Counted from the stretch's first letter, positions 8,494 through 16,585 are shown. The stretch: DNA of 64,000 nt from Feifania hominis (GCF_014384765.1 NZ_JACRSP010000002.1:62001-126000); one strand, 5' to 3'. A program made the numbers and translations. Notes: generated from the sequence alone by a model not told the origin.

Positions 8494-9339
8494 GTGCCGG
8501 CACAAACGGAACTCTGGTTTCTCTACTTTTTGCTCTACAGCGTACTCGGCTGGTGCTGTGAGGTGGTCTACTGCTCCATACCGGCGAAAAAATTTATAAA
8601 CCGCGGTTTTCTCTATGGGCCGCTCTGTCCGATTTACGGCTGCGGGGCGCTTCTCGGCGTGTGGCTTCTCGAGCCCGTTGCCGCGCATCCGCTCGCAGTC
8701 TTCGCGCTTGGACTGCTCGTGATGAGCGCGCTCGAATATGTCACGAGCGTACTGATGGAGTGGCTCTTTCACGCCCGCTGGTGGGACTATTCCAATCACC
8801 GCTTCCACTTGAATGGCCGCGTGTGCCTGACTAACTCCATCCTCTTCGGTCTGATGGCGGTCGCTGTGATCTACTTTATCCACCCGCTGGTCGTATGGTT
8901 CATCGGCCTGCTGCCGGATGGTGAGCGCTCCTGCGTTGCCCTCGTGCTTTTTACCGTGCTCGTTGTGGATATCACGCTGACCGTGCGGTCTCTGATCGAC
9001 TTCAGGGCAACTCTGGCCCGCTTCCGCGCAGCGGCGGCCGAATTTGGCGAAAAGTGGGAGCTTTCGGCCGAAAAGTGGAACGAGCGGCTTGCTGAATGGC
9101 GCGCCGAGCATCCGGGCAACCCCGAGCTCGATGAGTTTCGCCAGCGGCTTCGCGAACGCTTTGCGGAACTTCCCCGTTTTGAGCAGTTCTCCTTTCAGCG
9201 CCTGCTCAGGGCGTTCCCGCGGATGAGCTCGAAGCGCTGGGCCGAGGGGCTCGAGACTTTCAAACAGGCGGCCGCCGACCGTCTCGCCTCCCTGCGCGCA
9301 GAGCGTGCACACAAGAGGCGCGACCGAAAGAAAAAATAG
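8494..9339 (+). CDS. PF06541-type putative ABC-transporter membrane protein
   Basis: 281 residues. The N-terminal 170 residues hold about five membrane helices with the family landmarks FLLYSVLGWCCEVVYCSI, NRGFLYGPLCPIYGCGAL, LEYVTSVLMEWLF and WWDYSNHRFHLNGRVCL. This pattern is typical of PF06541, called a putative type IV ABC-transporter component, although its function is unproven. Residues 175-281 form a long charged, probably coiled-coil cytoplasmic tail ending in KRRDRKKK. The GTG start at 8494 has a GAGGGAG ribosome binding site 8 bases upstream; an ATG at 8452 would add 14 residues but has no good site. It is monocistronic. Confidence 0.75.
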   Translation: MPAQTELWFLYFLLYSVLGWCCEVVYCSIPAKKFINRGFLYGPLCPIYGCGALLGVWLLEPVAAHPLAVFALGLLVMSALEYVTSVLMEWLFHARWWDYSNHRFHLNGRVCLTNSILFGLMAVAVIYFIHPLVVWFIGLLPDGERSCVALVLFTVLVVDITLTVRSLIDFRATLARFRAAAAEFGEKWELSAEKWNERLAEWRAEHPGNPELDEFRQRLRERFAELPRFEQFSFQRLLRAFPRMSSKRWAEGLETFKQAAADRLASLRAERAHKRRDRKKK

Positions 9340-9360
9340 TGCAGCTGTCTCTGACGACAA

Positions 9361-9395
9361 AAAGAGCGCTCCGTCCTGTGGACGGAGCGCTCTTT
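9361..9395. terminator. strong bidirectional terminator
   Basis: A 16-bp perfect stem (starting aaagagcgctccgtcc) with a 3-base loop sits between the convergent PF06541 and LUD-domain genes. It overlaps the last codon of the minus-strand gene. Confidence 0.85.
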
Positions 9396-10002
9396 ACAGC
9401 CCGAGTTTCTCGTTGATGATAACAATCTCGGCAACATCAGTACCGCGCATCTTCTTGTAGTGAATGGCGAGCACGTTGCAGATTCGATCGGCACTCGCGC
9501 AGTCGTAGCATCCGTCGCACTTTACCGCGCAGGGTGTCCGATAGCCGTGCCGCTTCGCGTTGAGAGGCGCCGCGATGTTGCGCGCGCGCCAGACGGCCTG
9601 CTCCAGCGTCGGTGCAATCTTGTTGACGCCAAAGATGAAGAAGACCCTCCTGTGGCTGAAGAGCGAGCCGCCGACCCGGTTGCCGGTGCCGTCGATGTTG
9701 ACCAGAATCCCGCTTTCGCTCGCGGCGTTGACTGAGGTGAGAAAAACGTCGGTCAACAGACATTCGCGCGCCACCTCATGAAAGGATGCACCCTGCGGTC
9801 TGTGTTGAGGGTCGTGCACCTCATTGTGGACGGCCAGCCGCTCGTAGACACCCATGTCATAGAGTGTCTGCGAATCGCCGAAGCCCACGGTCTGTCCGTC
9901 GATCTCACGGTCCAGATAGTCGACAGCCTGTGCCGCCGTCTCAAAAAAGTGCGCGCGGTAGTTGTTTCTCTCAAACGCCGCAATCAGCTTTTCTCTGTCC
10001 AT
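9394..10002 (-). CDS. LUD-domain (LutC/DUF162-like) lactate utilization protein
   Basis: 202 residues. The LUD fold shows VGFGDSQTLYDMGVYERL, LLTDVFLTSVNAASESGILVNIDG in outline (from about residue 75) and the glycine-rich GTGNRV segment. The protein ends with a cysteine-bearing tail (C-A-V-K-C-D-G-C-Y-D-C, then C) that could hold a metal or cluster. LUD proteins include subunits of the lactate oxidation complex LutABC, but LutA and LutB are absent here, so this is a stand-alone member of unknown substrate. The ATG at 10002 has a GGGAG ribosome binding site. It follows the ABC permease gene by 119 bp. Confidence 0.8.
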   Translation of the reverse strand: MDREKLIAAFERNNYRAHFFETAAQAVDYLDREIDGQTVGFGDSQTLYDMGVYERLAVHNEVHDPQHRPQGASFHEVARECLLTDVFLTSVNAASESGILVNIDGTGNRVGGSLFSHRRVFFIFGVNKIAPTLEQAVWRARNIAAPLNAKRHGYRTPCAVKCDGCYDCASADRICNVLAIHYKKMRGTDVAEIVIINEKLGL

Positions 10003-10121
10003 GTCACGCTCCCATTCTCCGTTTCGATATGTCCCATTCTGAAAAATGCTCTCTGCCGGCCAGCCGTCCATCGCAACCTCAACAGCCGTCCACACCAGTG
10101 CGAATGCTGTGATTTCCTTAA

Positions 10122-10859
10122 CTAGCCTTTGTCGCCTGTCATCTTTCGCCGAAACACCGCCACTGCAATTGTAAAAAGCGCCGCCGCATAGCCGATCACC
10201 CACCACAAATGGGGCATAATCGCCGCGTAGTCGCCACACAGCGCCGCACGCGACGCGTCAACTGCATGGGCGAAAGGAAGCAGATACGCGATGGTCTCAA
10301 AAGCGCCTCCAACCAGAGAGAGGTCAAACCAGATACCGCTGAGCCAGGCACTCAGGTTTGTCAGGAGCGCTCCGCAGACCCCTCCAACCTGTTTATCGCT
10401 CAAAAGACTTCCGCAGAGAAGACCTATCGCAATAAACAGGACAGCCGTTGGCAGCAATGTGACGAGTACCAGCAGCAGCCTCGCAGTTGCACGCAGACCG
10501 AGCGCAAGAGCCGCTGCAAGACAAACAGCCGATTGGGCGAGGGAGAGCGGAACAAGCGGAAGCGTATAGCCAAGTATGAAATCGACCGGTCTCATTGGCG
10601 AGACAAAAAGCCGCGTGAGAAAAGAGCTGGTCCGGTCCTTTGCAATGAGCAGTCCCGAGAAGAGCGCCACAAAGGACAGACCGAACACCGCAATTCCCGG
10701 AGCGAGCTGATCGAGCTCAAACAGGCTGACCGGAATATTCGCCTGAATGGCCGTGAGCAGCAGCAAAACCACCAGCGGGAACCCAAGCGCAAAGGAGAGA
10801 CTCAGCGGGTCGCGCAGCAGCTCCCGCTGTGTTCGCGCAGCAAAGACCACACTTTTCAT
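10122..10859 (-). CDS. ABC-2 type transporter permease
   Basis: 245 residues with six predicted membrane helices: FALGFPLVVLLLLTAI, IAVFGLSFVALFSGLLIA, LPLVPLSLAQSAVCLAAALALG, LLLVLVTLLPTAVLFIAIGLL, GGVCGALLTNLSAWLSGI and WWVIGYAAALFTIAVAVF. The DRTSSFLTRLFVSPMRPVDFILGY segment (in two halves) between helices 2 and 3 is typical of ABC-2 permeases of drug or lipid exporters. It is coupled by an ATGA overlap to the ATP-binding gene upstream. The substrate is unknown. Confidence 0.88.
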   Translation of the reverse strand: MKSVVFAARTQRELLRDPLSLSFALGFPLVVLLLLTAIQANIPVSLFELDQLAPGIAVFGLSFVALFSGLLIAKDRTSSFLTRLFVSPMRPVDFILGYTLPLVPLSLAQSAVCLAAALALGLRATARLLLVLVTLLPTAVLFIAIGLLCGSLLSDKQVGGVCGALLTNLSAWLSGIWFDLSLVGGAFETIAYLLPFAHAVDASRAALCGDYAAIMPHLWWVIGYAAALFTIAVAVFRRKMTGDKG

Positions 10860-11587
10860 ACCGTGCCTCCCCCCTGTGCAAGCGCGAGAAACGCATCCTC
10901 AAAGTTGTCGCTGCGGGCAGCACTTTTGATCTCTGCTGCCGTACCAACTGCCTTGAGCCGACCGTTCGCCATGATGCCGATCCGATCGGCGAGTGCCTCG
11001 GCCTCCTCGAGATAGTGGGTGGTCAACACAACGGTAACCCGCCCCTTGAGATCTTCCATTGCTCTCCACAGTTCGCGGCGGGCAAGAATATCAAGTCCCA
11101 GGGTGGGTTCGTCGAGATAGAGCACTTTGGGCTGTGTTATGAGCGCCATTGCAAGACTCAATCTGCGCTGCCAGCCACCTGACAGGGTTTTCGCCCGGCT
11201 CTTCACAATCTCGTCGAGTGAGAGCTGCTGCGTGATTTCATCTGTCCGGCGTGCGGCCTGAGCCCGACTCATTCCGTAGATCTGTGCGATGAGCATCAGA
11301 TTCTCTCTCACGGTGAGATTCGGAGCAACCGCCGTCTCCTGCGGGGATATATTGGCGCATTTTCTGACAGCCTCCGGCTCCCGTATCACACTTCTGCCCA
11401 GAATCAACGCATCGCCGCCCGTGGGTCTCGTCAGGCAGGTCAGCATACGGATGGTCGTAGTCTTCCCTGCGCCGTTGAGTCCCAGCAGAGCAAAGAACTC
11501 CCCCGCTTGAATGGCGAGATCCAGCTCACTGACAGCAGCCTTTTTCCCATAGATTTTGGAAAGGCCACGCGTCTCAATCGCCGTCAT
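10856..11587 (-). CDS. ABC transporter ATP-binding protein
   Basis: 243 residues. Walker A GLNGAGKTT is near residue 37, the Q-loop follows as ISPQETAVAPNLTV, the signature LSGGWQRRLSLAMAL comes near 137, and Walker B VLYLDEPTLGLD with the H-loop TTHYLEEAEALAD comes after it. It is of the DrrA/CcmA subfamily that pairs with ABC-2 permeases. The signature LSGGW differs slightly from LSGGM/LSGGQ. It drives the permease encoded by the next gene. Its start at 11587 overlaps the end of the AbrB-type gene by 14 bases, so all three genes form one operon. Confidence 0.93.
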   Translation of the reverse strand: MTAIETRGLSKIYGKKAAVSELDLAIQAGEFFALLGLNGAGKTTTIRMLTCLTRPTGGDALILGRSVIREPEAVRKCANISPQETAVAPNLTVRENLMLIAQIYGMSRAQAARRTDEITQQLSLDEIVKSRAKTLSGGWQRRLSLAMALITQPKVLYLDEPTLGLDILARRELWRAMEDLKGRVTVVLTTHYLEEAEALADRIGIMANGRLKAVGTAAEIKSAARSDNFEDAFLALAQGGGTV

Positions 11588-11810
11588 GGTGCTCCTCCTT
11601 CGGCGGCTTTCCCGCCTCAAAAATCGCCTTGGCAAACTCAAAGTAGTCATCGTACTGCACCAGTGCGATTCCCCTCTGCACATCCGCCAGAAGCAACAGC
11701 GTGTCGCCCGGCTGAATGCCAAACAGTTCGCGGGCGGCTTTGGGAATGACAATCTGTCCTCTCTCGCCCACTTTGACCGAACCCATGTATTTTCCCTCCG
11801 GCGCTTTCAT
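11574..11810 (-). CDS. AbrB/MazE-family swapped-hairpin transcriptional regulator
   Basis: 78 residues. The N-terminal AbrB fold is clear: GSVKVGERGQIVIPKAARELF then IQPGDTLLLLAD. The C-terminus is short and charged, ending EEHHDGD. Such proteins bind AT-rich DNA as dimers. It heads the operon that contains the ABC exporter, and a long AT-rich palindrome covers the region 15-59 bp upstream of its start, so autoregulation is likely. It lacks a recognisable toxin partner, which argues against a MazEF-type module. Confidence 0.88.
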   Translation of the reverse strand: MKAPEGKYMGSVKVGERGQIVIPKAARELFGIQPGDTLLLLADVQRGIALVQYDDYFEFAKAIFEAGKPPKEEHHDGD

Positions 11811-11824
11811 GGCAAACCCTCGCT

Positions 11825-11869
11825 TGTATCATAAGTATGAAAAATATAATTTTTCATACTTATGATACA
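11825..11869. promoter_or_regulatory. 45-bp AT-rich inverted repeat at the AbrB-ABC operon promoter
   Basis: Two perfect 21-base arms containing TATCATAAGTATG are separated by 3 bases. It lies directly upstream of the AbrB-type gene, and -10-like sequences (TATGAT, TATATT) occur on the minus strand inside it. A regulator site, most simply for the adjacent AbrB-type protein, is inferred. A role as a terminator for the upstream ACT gene is less likely because a separate hairpin does that at 11900-11925. Confidence 0.6.
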
Positions 11870-11899
11870 TTTTTCTGCGCCGTCTGTCAACTGCATAAA

Positions 11900-11925
11900 A
11901 AAGAGGCGTCATGCGACGCCTCTTT
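11900..11925 (-). terminator. terminator after the ACT-domain gene
   Basis: The stem aaagaggcgtc/gacgcctcttt has a 4-base loop and is followed on the minus strand by TTTAT. Confidence 0.8.
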
Positions 11926-11933
11926 CTTTGCTT

Positions 11934-12371
11934 TTATTCGAAGATCTCTGCAAATTCCTCCTGGCAGATCGGCTGAATGCCGTTTTGACCGAGCACCTCA
12001 ATGGCCTGTGCGTTGTCGGCCACCCGCAGAATGATAAAGGCGCGGTCTTTCTTGCGCGAGAGAAATGCATAGGTGTACTCGATGTTGACGCCGCTGTCGC
12101 CGAGAATGTTGAGAAGTTTCACAAGGCTGCCCGGCTGATCGGGAATTTCCAGTGCCAGAACCGGCGTGACCGAGCAGACATACCCCGCCTCGCGCAGAAT
12201 CTGAATGGTGGCGAGCGAATCGTCCACAATCACGCGCAGGATGCCGAAGTCCTGCGTGTCGGCGATGGACAGCGCGCGCAGATCGATGTTGTTTCTCTCG
12301 AGCAGCTTTGTAAACTCCGCGAGCTTGCCGGGTTGGTTTTCCATGAAAATAGAAATCTGTTTGACGGTCAT
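11934..12371 (-). CDS. tandem ACT-domain amino-acid-binding protein
   Basis: 145 residues made of two ACT domains: residues 1-66 (KQISIFMENQPGKLAEFTKLL) and 70-140 (VLALEIPDQPGSLVKLLNIL). The ENQPGKL and PDQPGSL turns form the ligand-binding elements of ACT folds. Such stand-alone ACT proteins are often encoded next to phenylacetate-CoA ligase or indolepyruvate oxidoreductase genes in anaerobes, as here, and probably sense aromatic or branched amino acids. It is 15 bp downstream of the ligase gene, with GGAAGGGAG as ribosome binding site. Confidence 0.85.
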   Translation of the reverse strand: MTVKQISIFMENQPGKLAEFTKLLERNNIDLRALSIADTQDFGILRVIVDDSLATIQILREAGYVCSVTPVLALEIPDQPGSLVKLLNILGDSGVNIEYTYAFLSRKKDRAFIILRVADNAQAIEVLGQNGIQPICQEEFAEIFE

Positions 12372-12386
12372 GGTATCGCTCCCTTC

Positions 12387-13688
12387 CTAATAGAGTTTGC
12401 GTTTGTCAATGACACGTACGGCCTTGCCCTCGCTGCGCACGATGCTCTTCGGCGCGACGAGTTTCACCACCGCGTGGATGCCGAGCATGGCCTTGAGCGC
12501 CTCCACCAGTTCTTTCTCGCGCGTGGAGACCTCGCTGAGTGCGTCGGAGAACATCTCCGGCGTCATCTCGACCTGAACTTCAAGCTTGTCGCTGTTGTTC
12601 TCCCGGCTGACGACGATCTGGTAGTTTGCCGGGTAACCCTTGTTGAGAAGTACGGTTTCAACCTGAGACGGGAAGACGTTGACGCCCTTGACAATGAGCA
12701 TATCATCGCTGCGCCCCATCGGTTTGGACATTTTGACATGGGTTCTTCCGCAGGAGCAAGGTTCCCGCGTGAGTACGCAGATGTCGCGCGTACGGTAGCG
12801 CAGAAGCGGGAACGCCTCCTTGGTGATGCTGGTGAAGACCAGCTCACCTTTCTCACCGTCGGGCAGAACCTCGCCGGTCGTGGGATCGATGATCTCGGCG
12901 ATGAAGTGGTCCTCGTTGATGTGCATGCCGGTCTGCGCACTGCATTCAAAGGAGACGCCCGGGCCCGAAATTTCCGTCAGACCATAGATGTCATAGGCCT
13001 TGATACCGAGTTTCTGTTCGATGTCGCGGCGCATCTCCTCCGTCCACGCCTCGGCGCCGAAGATGCCGGCTTTGAGCTTGATCTGATTTTGCAGCCCGCG
13101 CTCACAGATGCTCTCCGCGAGATAGGCCGCGTAGGAGGGCGTGCAGCAGAGGATGGTGGAGCCGAGATCGCACATGAACTGAATCTGACGGTCCGTGTTG
13201 CCCGAAGACATCGGCAGCGTCAGCGAGCCCACCCGGTGCGAACCGCCGTTGAGCCCCGGGCCGCCGGTGAAAAGACCGTAGCCGTAACAGACGTGCACCA
13301 CATCGTCCGCCGTGCCGCCGGCCGCCATGATAGCGCGTGCGCAGCAGTCCTCCCAGAGATCAATATCGTGCTGAGTGTAAAAGGCCACCACCCGGCGGCC
13401 GGTCGTGCCGCTGGTCGACTGGATTCTCACGCAGTCGTGAAGCGGCGTCGCCATCAGGCCGTAGGGGTAGGCGTCCCTCAGATCATCCTTGGTCAGAAAG
13501 GGCAGCTTTCGCAGGTCGTCCACCGACCGGATGTCGTCTGGGGTCACGCCGCGCTCGACCATCTTCTTTTTGTAGTAGGGCACATTGTCCCACACGCGGC
13601 GCACGGTTTTGACAAGTCTCTCATCCTGCCAGGCCCTGATTTGTTCCCGGGATGCACATTCGATCTCGGGCTGATAGTAGTGTTCCAT
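12387..13688 (-). CDS. paaK: phenylacetate-CoA ligase
   Basis: 433 residues, the normal PaaK length. The AMP-binding P-loop IQSTSGTTGRRVV is near residue 90. Further landmarks are AEAWTEEMRRDIE, YDIYGLTEISGPG and the C-terminal GRSDDMLIVKGVNVFPSQVE with the hinge and catalytic region. It activates aryl acids such as phenylacetate to the CoA thioester with ATP; in anaerobes this fits aromatic amino acid fermentation. The ATG at 13688 is chosen because it follows GGAAAGGA and because the upstream in-frame extension is unlike the family. The ACT-domain gene follows in the same operon. Confidence 0.9.
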   Translation of the reverse strand: MEHYYQPEIECASREQIRAWQDERLVKTVRRVWDNVPYYKKKMVERGVTPDDIRSVDDLRKLPFLTKDDLRDAYPYGLMATPLHDCVRIQSTSGTTGRRVVAFYTQHDIDLWEDCCARAIMAAGGTADDVVHVCYGYGLFTGGPGLNGGSHRVGSLTLPMSSGNTDRQIQFMCDLGSTILCCTPSYAAYLAESICERGLQNQIKLKAGIFGAEAWTEEMRRDIEQKLGIKAYDIYGLTEISGPGVSFECSAQTGMHINEDHFIAEIIDPTTGEVLPDGEKGELVFTSITKEAFPLLRYRTRDICVLTREPCSCGRTHVKMSKPMGRSDDMLIVKGVNVFPSQVETVLLNKGYPANYQIVVSRENNSDKLEVQVEMTPEMFSDALSEVSTREKELVEALKAMLGIHAVVKLVAPKSIVRSEGKAVRVIDKRKLY

Positions 13689-13806
13689 ACCGATGCCAGT
13701 CCTTTCCTTTACAGAGAATGCGTCTTCTATTTCCCTTGTATTCCAAGTTGTCATCATTATAGCAGTAACGTCGAAAACCGACAATAGAATTTGCCCCAAA
13801 AAATGC

Positions 13807-13833
13807 AAAAAAGGCGCGGCCTACGGCCACGCC
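13807..13833 (-). terminator. terminator of the DUF262-HEPN-cyclase-fold cassette
   Basis: On the minus strand the stem GGCGtGGCC/GGCCgCGCC, with a 3-base loop, is followed by six T residues. It lies 5 bp after the stop of the last cassette gene. Confidence 0.8.
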
Positions 13834-13837
13834 CATC

Positions 13838-14668
13838 TCATTTTTCAAGGTTTTCCAGTATTTCTCGATAGCGCTGTGTCGCCGCGTCACTCGGTTGACC
13901 CTTTTTACAGAAGTTCAATTTTGCGAGCTTTGGCACCACCCGCTGTACGACTATTTGCCCGTCCACCGTCTTCTGGCGAAGCGTCTCAAAGGCCTGTTGA
14001 AAGCGCGGATCCTCCCGGGCGCGGCGATAGTGGGACAGCGTGTGGACATAGTGGAACAGATTGTAGCCGCGAAAGGGGTATTCCACCTGCATAAAGAGAG
14101 TTCCGATTCCATAGTGACAGGGGCCAATCGGCCGTCGGACTGTCCAGTGAAAGAGAAGAAACTCCACCGCCCGGTCCAGCAGCTGTATGCTCTCATAGCC
14201 CTCGAGAAAGCGGAAAGCGTCGAGAACGGTCAGCGTCGGAAAGGGGTCGGAATACTCGGTCTCGGGCCCGCGGCCAAAGCTGAATTTTCCGCAGCGCCAG
14301 CCGCCGTCGTGGTATTGAATGTCCAAAAAGTATTCAAAGGTCTTCTGCAGCCGTGCATCACTCGCATATCCCATCCGGCAGAGGGCCGACGCCGCATGCG
14401 CTGTCTGACAGGGGTAAATTACACCCTGGGGATACACGCGAAAACGTCCGTCCTCCCGCCAGGCCTGCAGAATACGCTCCGCCGTTGCAAGCATGACGGG
14501 GTCCTCCGGCGGCAGCCCCAGCTCAACGAGATAGCCTGCGCACTCGATCGTGGAAAAGGGCGCTCCCTTGAGCAGCCGCCCGTCTGCCGTGGCCCAGAAA
14601 TCGCCGCCATTGTCTCTCCGGTGGGAGAGGATCGCCTCGATATCCGCCTGTCGTTCCTGCTGGGTCAT
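13838..14668 (-). CDS. terpenoid-cyclase/prenyltransferase-fold protein
   Basis: 276 residues, no signal peptide. It has several alpha-toroid-like repeats: GGDFWATADGRLLKG, GVIYPCQTAHAASALCRMGY, YFLDIQYHDGGWRCGKFSF, and PTLTVLDAFRFLE. The QYHDGGW segment resembles the QW-type motif of the squalene-hopene cyclase/prenyltransferase superfamily. No DxDD cyclase acid motif was found, so catalysis is doubtful; it may be a binding or scaffold fold. It is coupled by an ATGA overlap to the HEPN gene, making it the third gene of the cassette. Family membership is by motif only. Confidence 0.6.
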   Translation of the reverse strand: MTQQERQADIEAILSHRRDNGGDFWATADGRLLKGAPFSTIECAGYLVELGLPPEDPVMLATAERILQAWREDGRFRVYPQGVIYPCQTAHAASALCRMGYASDARLQKTFEYFLDIQYHDGGWRCGKFSFGRGPETEYSDPFPTLTVLDAFRFLEGYESIQLLDRAVEFLLFHWTVRRPIGPCHYGIGTLFMQVEYPFRGYNLFHYVHTLSHYRRAREDPRFQQAFETLRQKTVDGQIVVQRVVPKLAKLNFCKKGQPSDAATQRYREILENLEK

Positions 14669-15270
14669 GGGGTTCCTCCGTCGCTATGTAGCGGCGGGCC
14701 CGTGAGCAGTTCCGCCACATCCTTGAGATAGACCGTATAGTATTCGAAAAATGTCTGTCTCGGCTTGACGCCGCGCACAAGGTTCTCAAAGTCCTTGCGG
14801 GCCTTTGCCGAGTTGTGGGCAACGCGGTTTCTCACTTTTTTGACCGCATTGAGCTGGCTGCGCATGGTCTTGAGCACCGCAAACGGGCCACCGCTCTCAA
14901 AGAAGTTTTCCGCACAGGTCAGGACCTTGTCCAAATCTCCCCAGTCGGGATAGGGGTTGGTGTTGCGAACGAGGCGCTGCGCATGCTCAATATCGAGCGG
15001 GGAGACATAGGTTTTCACCGGCGTGCCGCCGCGCAGGGGCACACCTAGCATGAGCAGCAGAAAGCTCTGTTCGAGAAAGTTCTGCCACTCATTGAGTACA
15101 CGGGCGAAAGCCTGCTCAACGACCATATCACGCATGGCGTCATCAAACAGCGGTCGAATTTCAGGGTGGTTTTCATGGAGATCAACCGCGCTGTAAAAAC
15201 ATTTGAGACAGACATCACACATGCCTTGAAACTCCTCAAGCAGCGTGTCGAGCCTTCGATCATCTGTCAT
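14665..15270 (-). CDS. HEPN-like protein, putative ribonuclease
   Basis: 201 residues, mostly helical. Near residue 147 it carries RNRVAHNSAK, an R-x4-H motif in the position expected for HEPN domains, preceded by a long helix MRSQLNAVKKV. Active HEPN RNases use this Arg/His pair in a dimer. The N-terminal half has a Cys pair, MCDVCLKC, of unknown role. The ATG lies one base after the stop of the DUF262 gene with GGAG 7 bases upstream, so the two are tightly coupled. Pairing of HEPN proteins with DUF262 proteins is known from predicted defence loci. Whether this protein cuts RNA is inferred. Confidence 0.6.
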   Translation of the reverse strand: MTDDRRLDTLLEEFQGMCDVCLKCFYSAVDLHENHPEIRPLFDDAMRDMVVEQAFARVLNEWQNFLEQSFLLLMLGVPLRGGTPVKTYVSPLDIEHAQRLVRNTNPYPDWGDLDKVLTCAENFFESGGPFAVLKTMRSQLNAVKKVRNRVAHNSAKARKDFENLVRGVKPRQTFFEYYTVYLKDVAELLTGPPLHSDGGTP

Positions 15271-15271
15271 G

Positions 15272-16318
15272 TCACGACTCCAGATTCTCGAAGATCATCC
15301 GGCTGATAAACTCGCTGCGGGTGCGTCGGGCCGGCACATCCGCCGTAGCGCCGCGCGTGGAGCTGATGAACTCATAGTGTTCGGGTTGTACCTCTTCGCT
15401 GGTGAGAATGCTGTCGAGCTCCTCGAGCGCGTTTTTCACTTTGGGGTATTCCCTTTTGGTGATCGCGCACCGCGGCGCATCGAGCCCCTTGATTCCATAG
15501 TTCATATGGTAGAGCGCCAGAAACATGGAGTAGAAAATGGGAACATTGCGAAAGGCCGTGTCTCCAAGCCCATTGTCAAAGAGATTGCCGATCAGGTCAA
15601 TGGTTGCGTGAAAGCGCTCCTCCACCTGTTTGCGCGCGTCAAAACTCTCATCGTAGAGCTGATAGTACTTCTCCGCCGACTTGTGCGACTGAATGCCGTC
15701 GAGAATGGCGATGACAAGGTCGGTGACCAGTTCCACCTCCGCCATGCGCATGATACGTCGGTCGGTAAATATGCCGTTTTCTTTCCAGAACGTGAGGTAG
15801 TCGCCGGCAAGCTTATAGACAAATTGTTTGAAGTAGCCAAAATATTTGGCGTTGATCAGTTCCTGCTTGTTCAGAGCGATGGAGTAGGTGTTCAGCCGCG
15901 CAAAGATGTCGAGCACATCGCGGTCGTCGAGATCGAGCAACAGATCAACCGAAATCTCATACTTCAAAAATTCCGCCTGCACCTGCTCGGGAAGTTCCGA
16001 GTATTTGAGCCCACCGTACTCCTCATTGTGGACCTTGCTCACCCGAAAGCCGTCGTGCACAAAGGATAAAATAGCGCGCGTGCGCTGCTGTCCGTCGACA
16101 ATCTCGCGCAGAGTGGTTCGGGTCTTTGGGTCGGTGATCGAGCGGATGAATATCTTCGGCAGAGGCTTGTCCCGCAGAATGGTGTCGATCAAATAGGATT
16201 TCGCCTGGGGCGACCAGACCGAGCGGCGCTGGAACTTCGGCGCGATCTCAAGCTGCTTACGCTCATCCCACTCGACAAAGTCGTTGATGCTGTATGTCCG
16301 GGAATCAAAATTTTTCAA
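15272..16318 (-). CDS. DUF262-domain protein (GmrS-like N-terminal domain)
   Basis: 348 residues. The two hallmark motifs are present: APKFQRRSVWSP near residue 25 and EIVDGQQRTRAIL near residue 75, the ParB-like nucleotidase core of DUF262. The rest is helical with no recognisable DUF1524/HNH nuclease domain, unlike full GmrSD-type enzymes, so the nuclease step may come from the HEPN partner. The TTG start at 16318 is chosen for its GGGAGG ribosome binding site at 8-base spacing; a longer in-frame start at 16432 lacks one. It is first of three coupled genes and sits 185 bp from tRNA-Ala. Confidence 0.85.
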   Translation of the reverse strand: MKNFDSRTYSINDFVEWDERKQLEIAPKFQRRSVWSPQAKSYLIDTILRDKPLPKIFIRSITDPKTRTTLREIVDGQQRTRAILSFVHDGFRVSKVHNEEYGGLKYSELPEQVQAEFLKYEISVDLLLDLDDRDVLDIFARLNTYSIALNKQELINAKYFGYFKQFVYKLAGDYLTFWKENGIFTDRRIMRMAEVELVTDLVIAILDGIQSHKSAEKYYQLYDESFDARKQVEERFHATIDLIGNLFDNGLGDTAFRNVPIFYSMFLALYHMNYGIKGLDAPRCAITKREYPKVKNALEELDSILTSEEVQPEHYEFISSTRGATADVPARRTRSEFISRMIFENLES

Positions 16319-16503
16319 GCTGTCGCCTCCCAAATGATTCAACGTTTCACCCCCATTATAATCGAAACAGATGTCCTCTGTCCACATTATGCCAAGGGCG
16401 GTAAAAAATATGTAAGTTTTTGCGCCACTCAAAAAACGCCAATTTTAAAAATACCTCTTGACCGAATTTTTATTTGTGGTAAAATAGAATTCGTCGAAAA
16501 AAT

Positions 16504-16579
16504 GGGGGCGTAGCTCAGCTGGGAGAGCGTACGGTTCGCATCCGTAAGGTCGAGAGTTCGATCCTCTTCGTCTCCACCA
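16504..16579 (+). tRNA. tRNA-Ala (anticodon CGC)
   Basis: A complete 76-base cloverleaf with encoded CCA. The 7-bp acceptor stem GGGGGCG/CGTCTCC contains the G3-U70 wobble that identifies alanine tRNA. The anticodon loop is TTCGCAT, giving anticodon CGC for GCG codons. The D-arm TAGCTCAGCTGGGAGAGC and T-loop TTCGATC are standard. A long hairpin terminator follows. It sits between the DUF262 cassette and the DUF11 gene. Confidence 0.97.
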
Positions 16580-16585
16580 CCTAAG

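Noticed and set aside
11574..11810. A MazE-type antitoxin with partner toxin
   Set aside because: The overlapping downstream gene is an ABC ATPase, and no toxin-sized gene is adjacent.
11862..13787. A 641-codon open frame on the plus strand, antisense to the ACT and phenylacetate-CoA ligase genes
   Set aside because: The minus strand encodes two clear conserved proteins with ribosome binding sites. The plus frame gives His/Arg-rich composition with no domain, the usual shadow in GC-rich codon patterns.
14665..16318. A complete GmrSD type IV restriction system
   Set aside because: The DUF262 protein has no DUF1524/HNH nuclease domain and the neighbour is HEPN-like instead.
13838..16580. An integrated mobile element at tRNA-Ala
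   Set aside because: No integrase, transposase or direct repeat of the tRNA 3' end was seen. The cassette may still be mobile on a longer scale, but this window does not show it.
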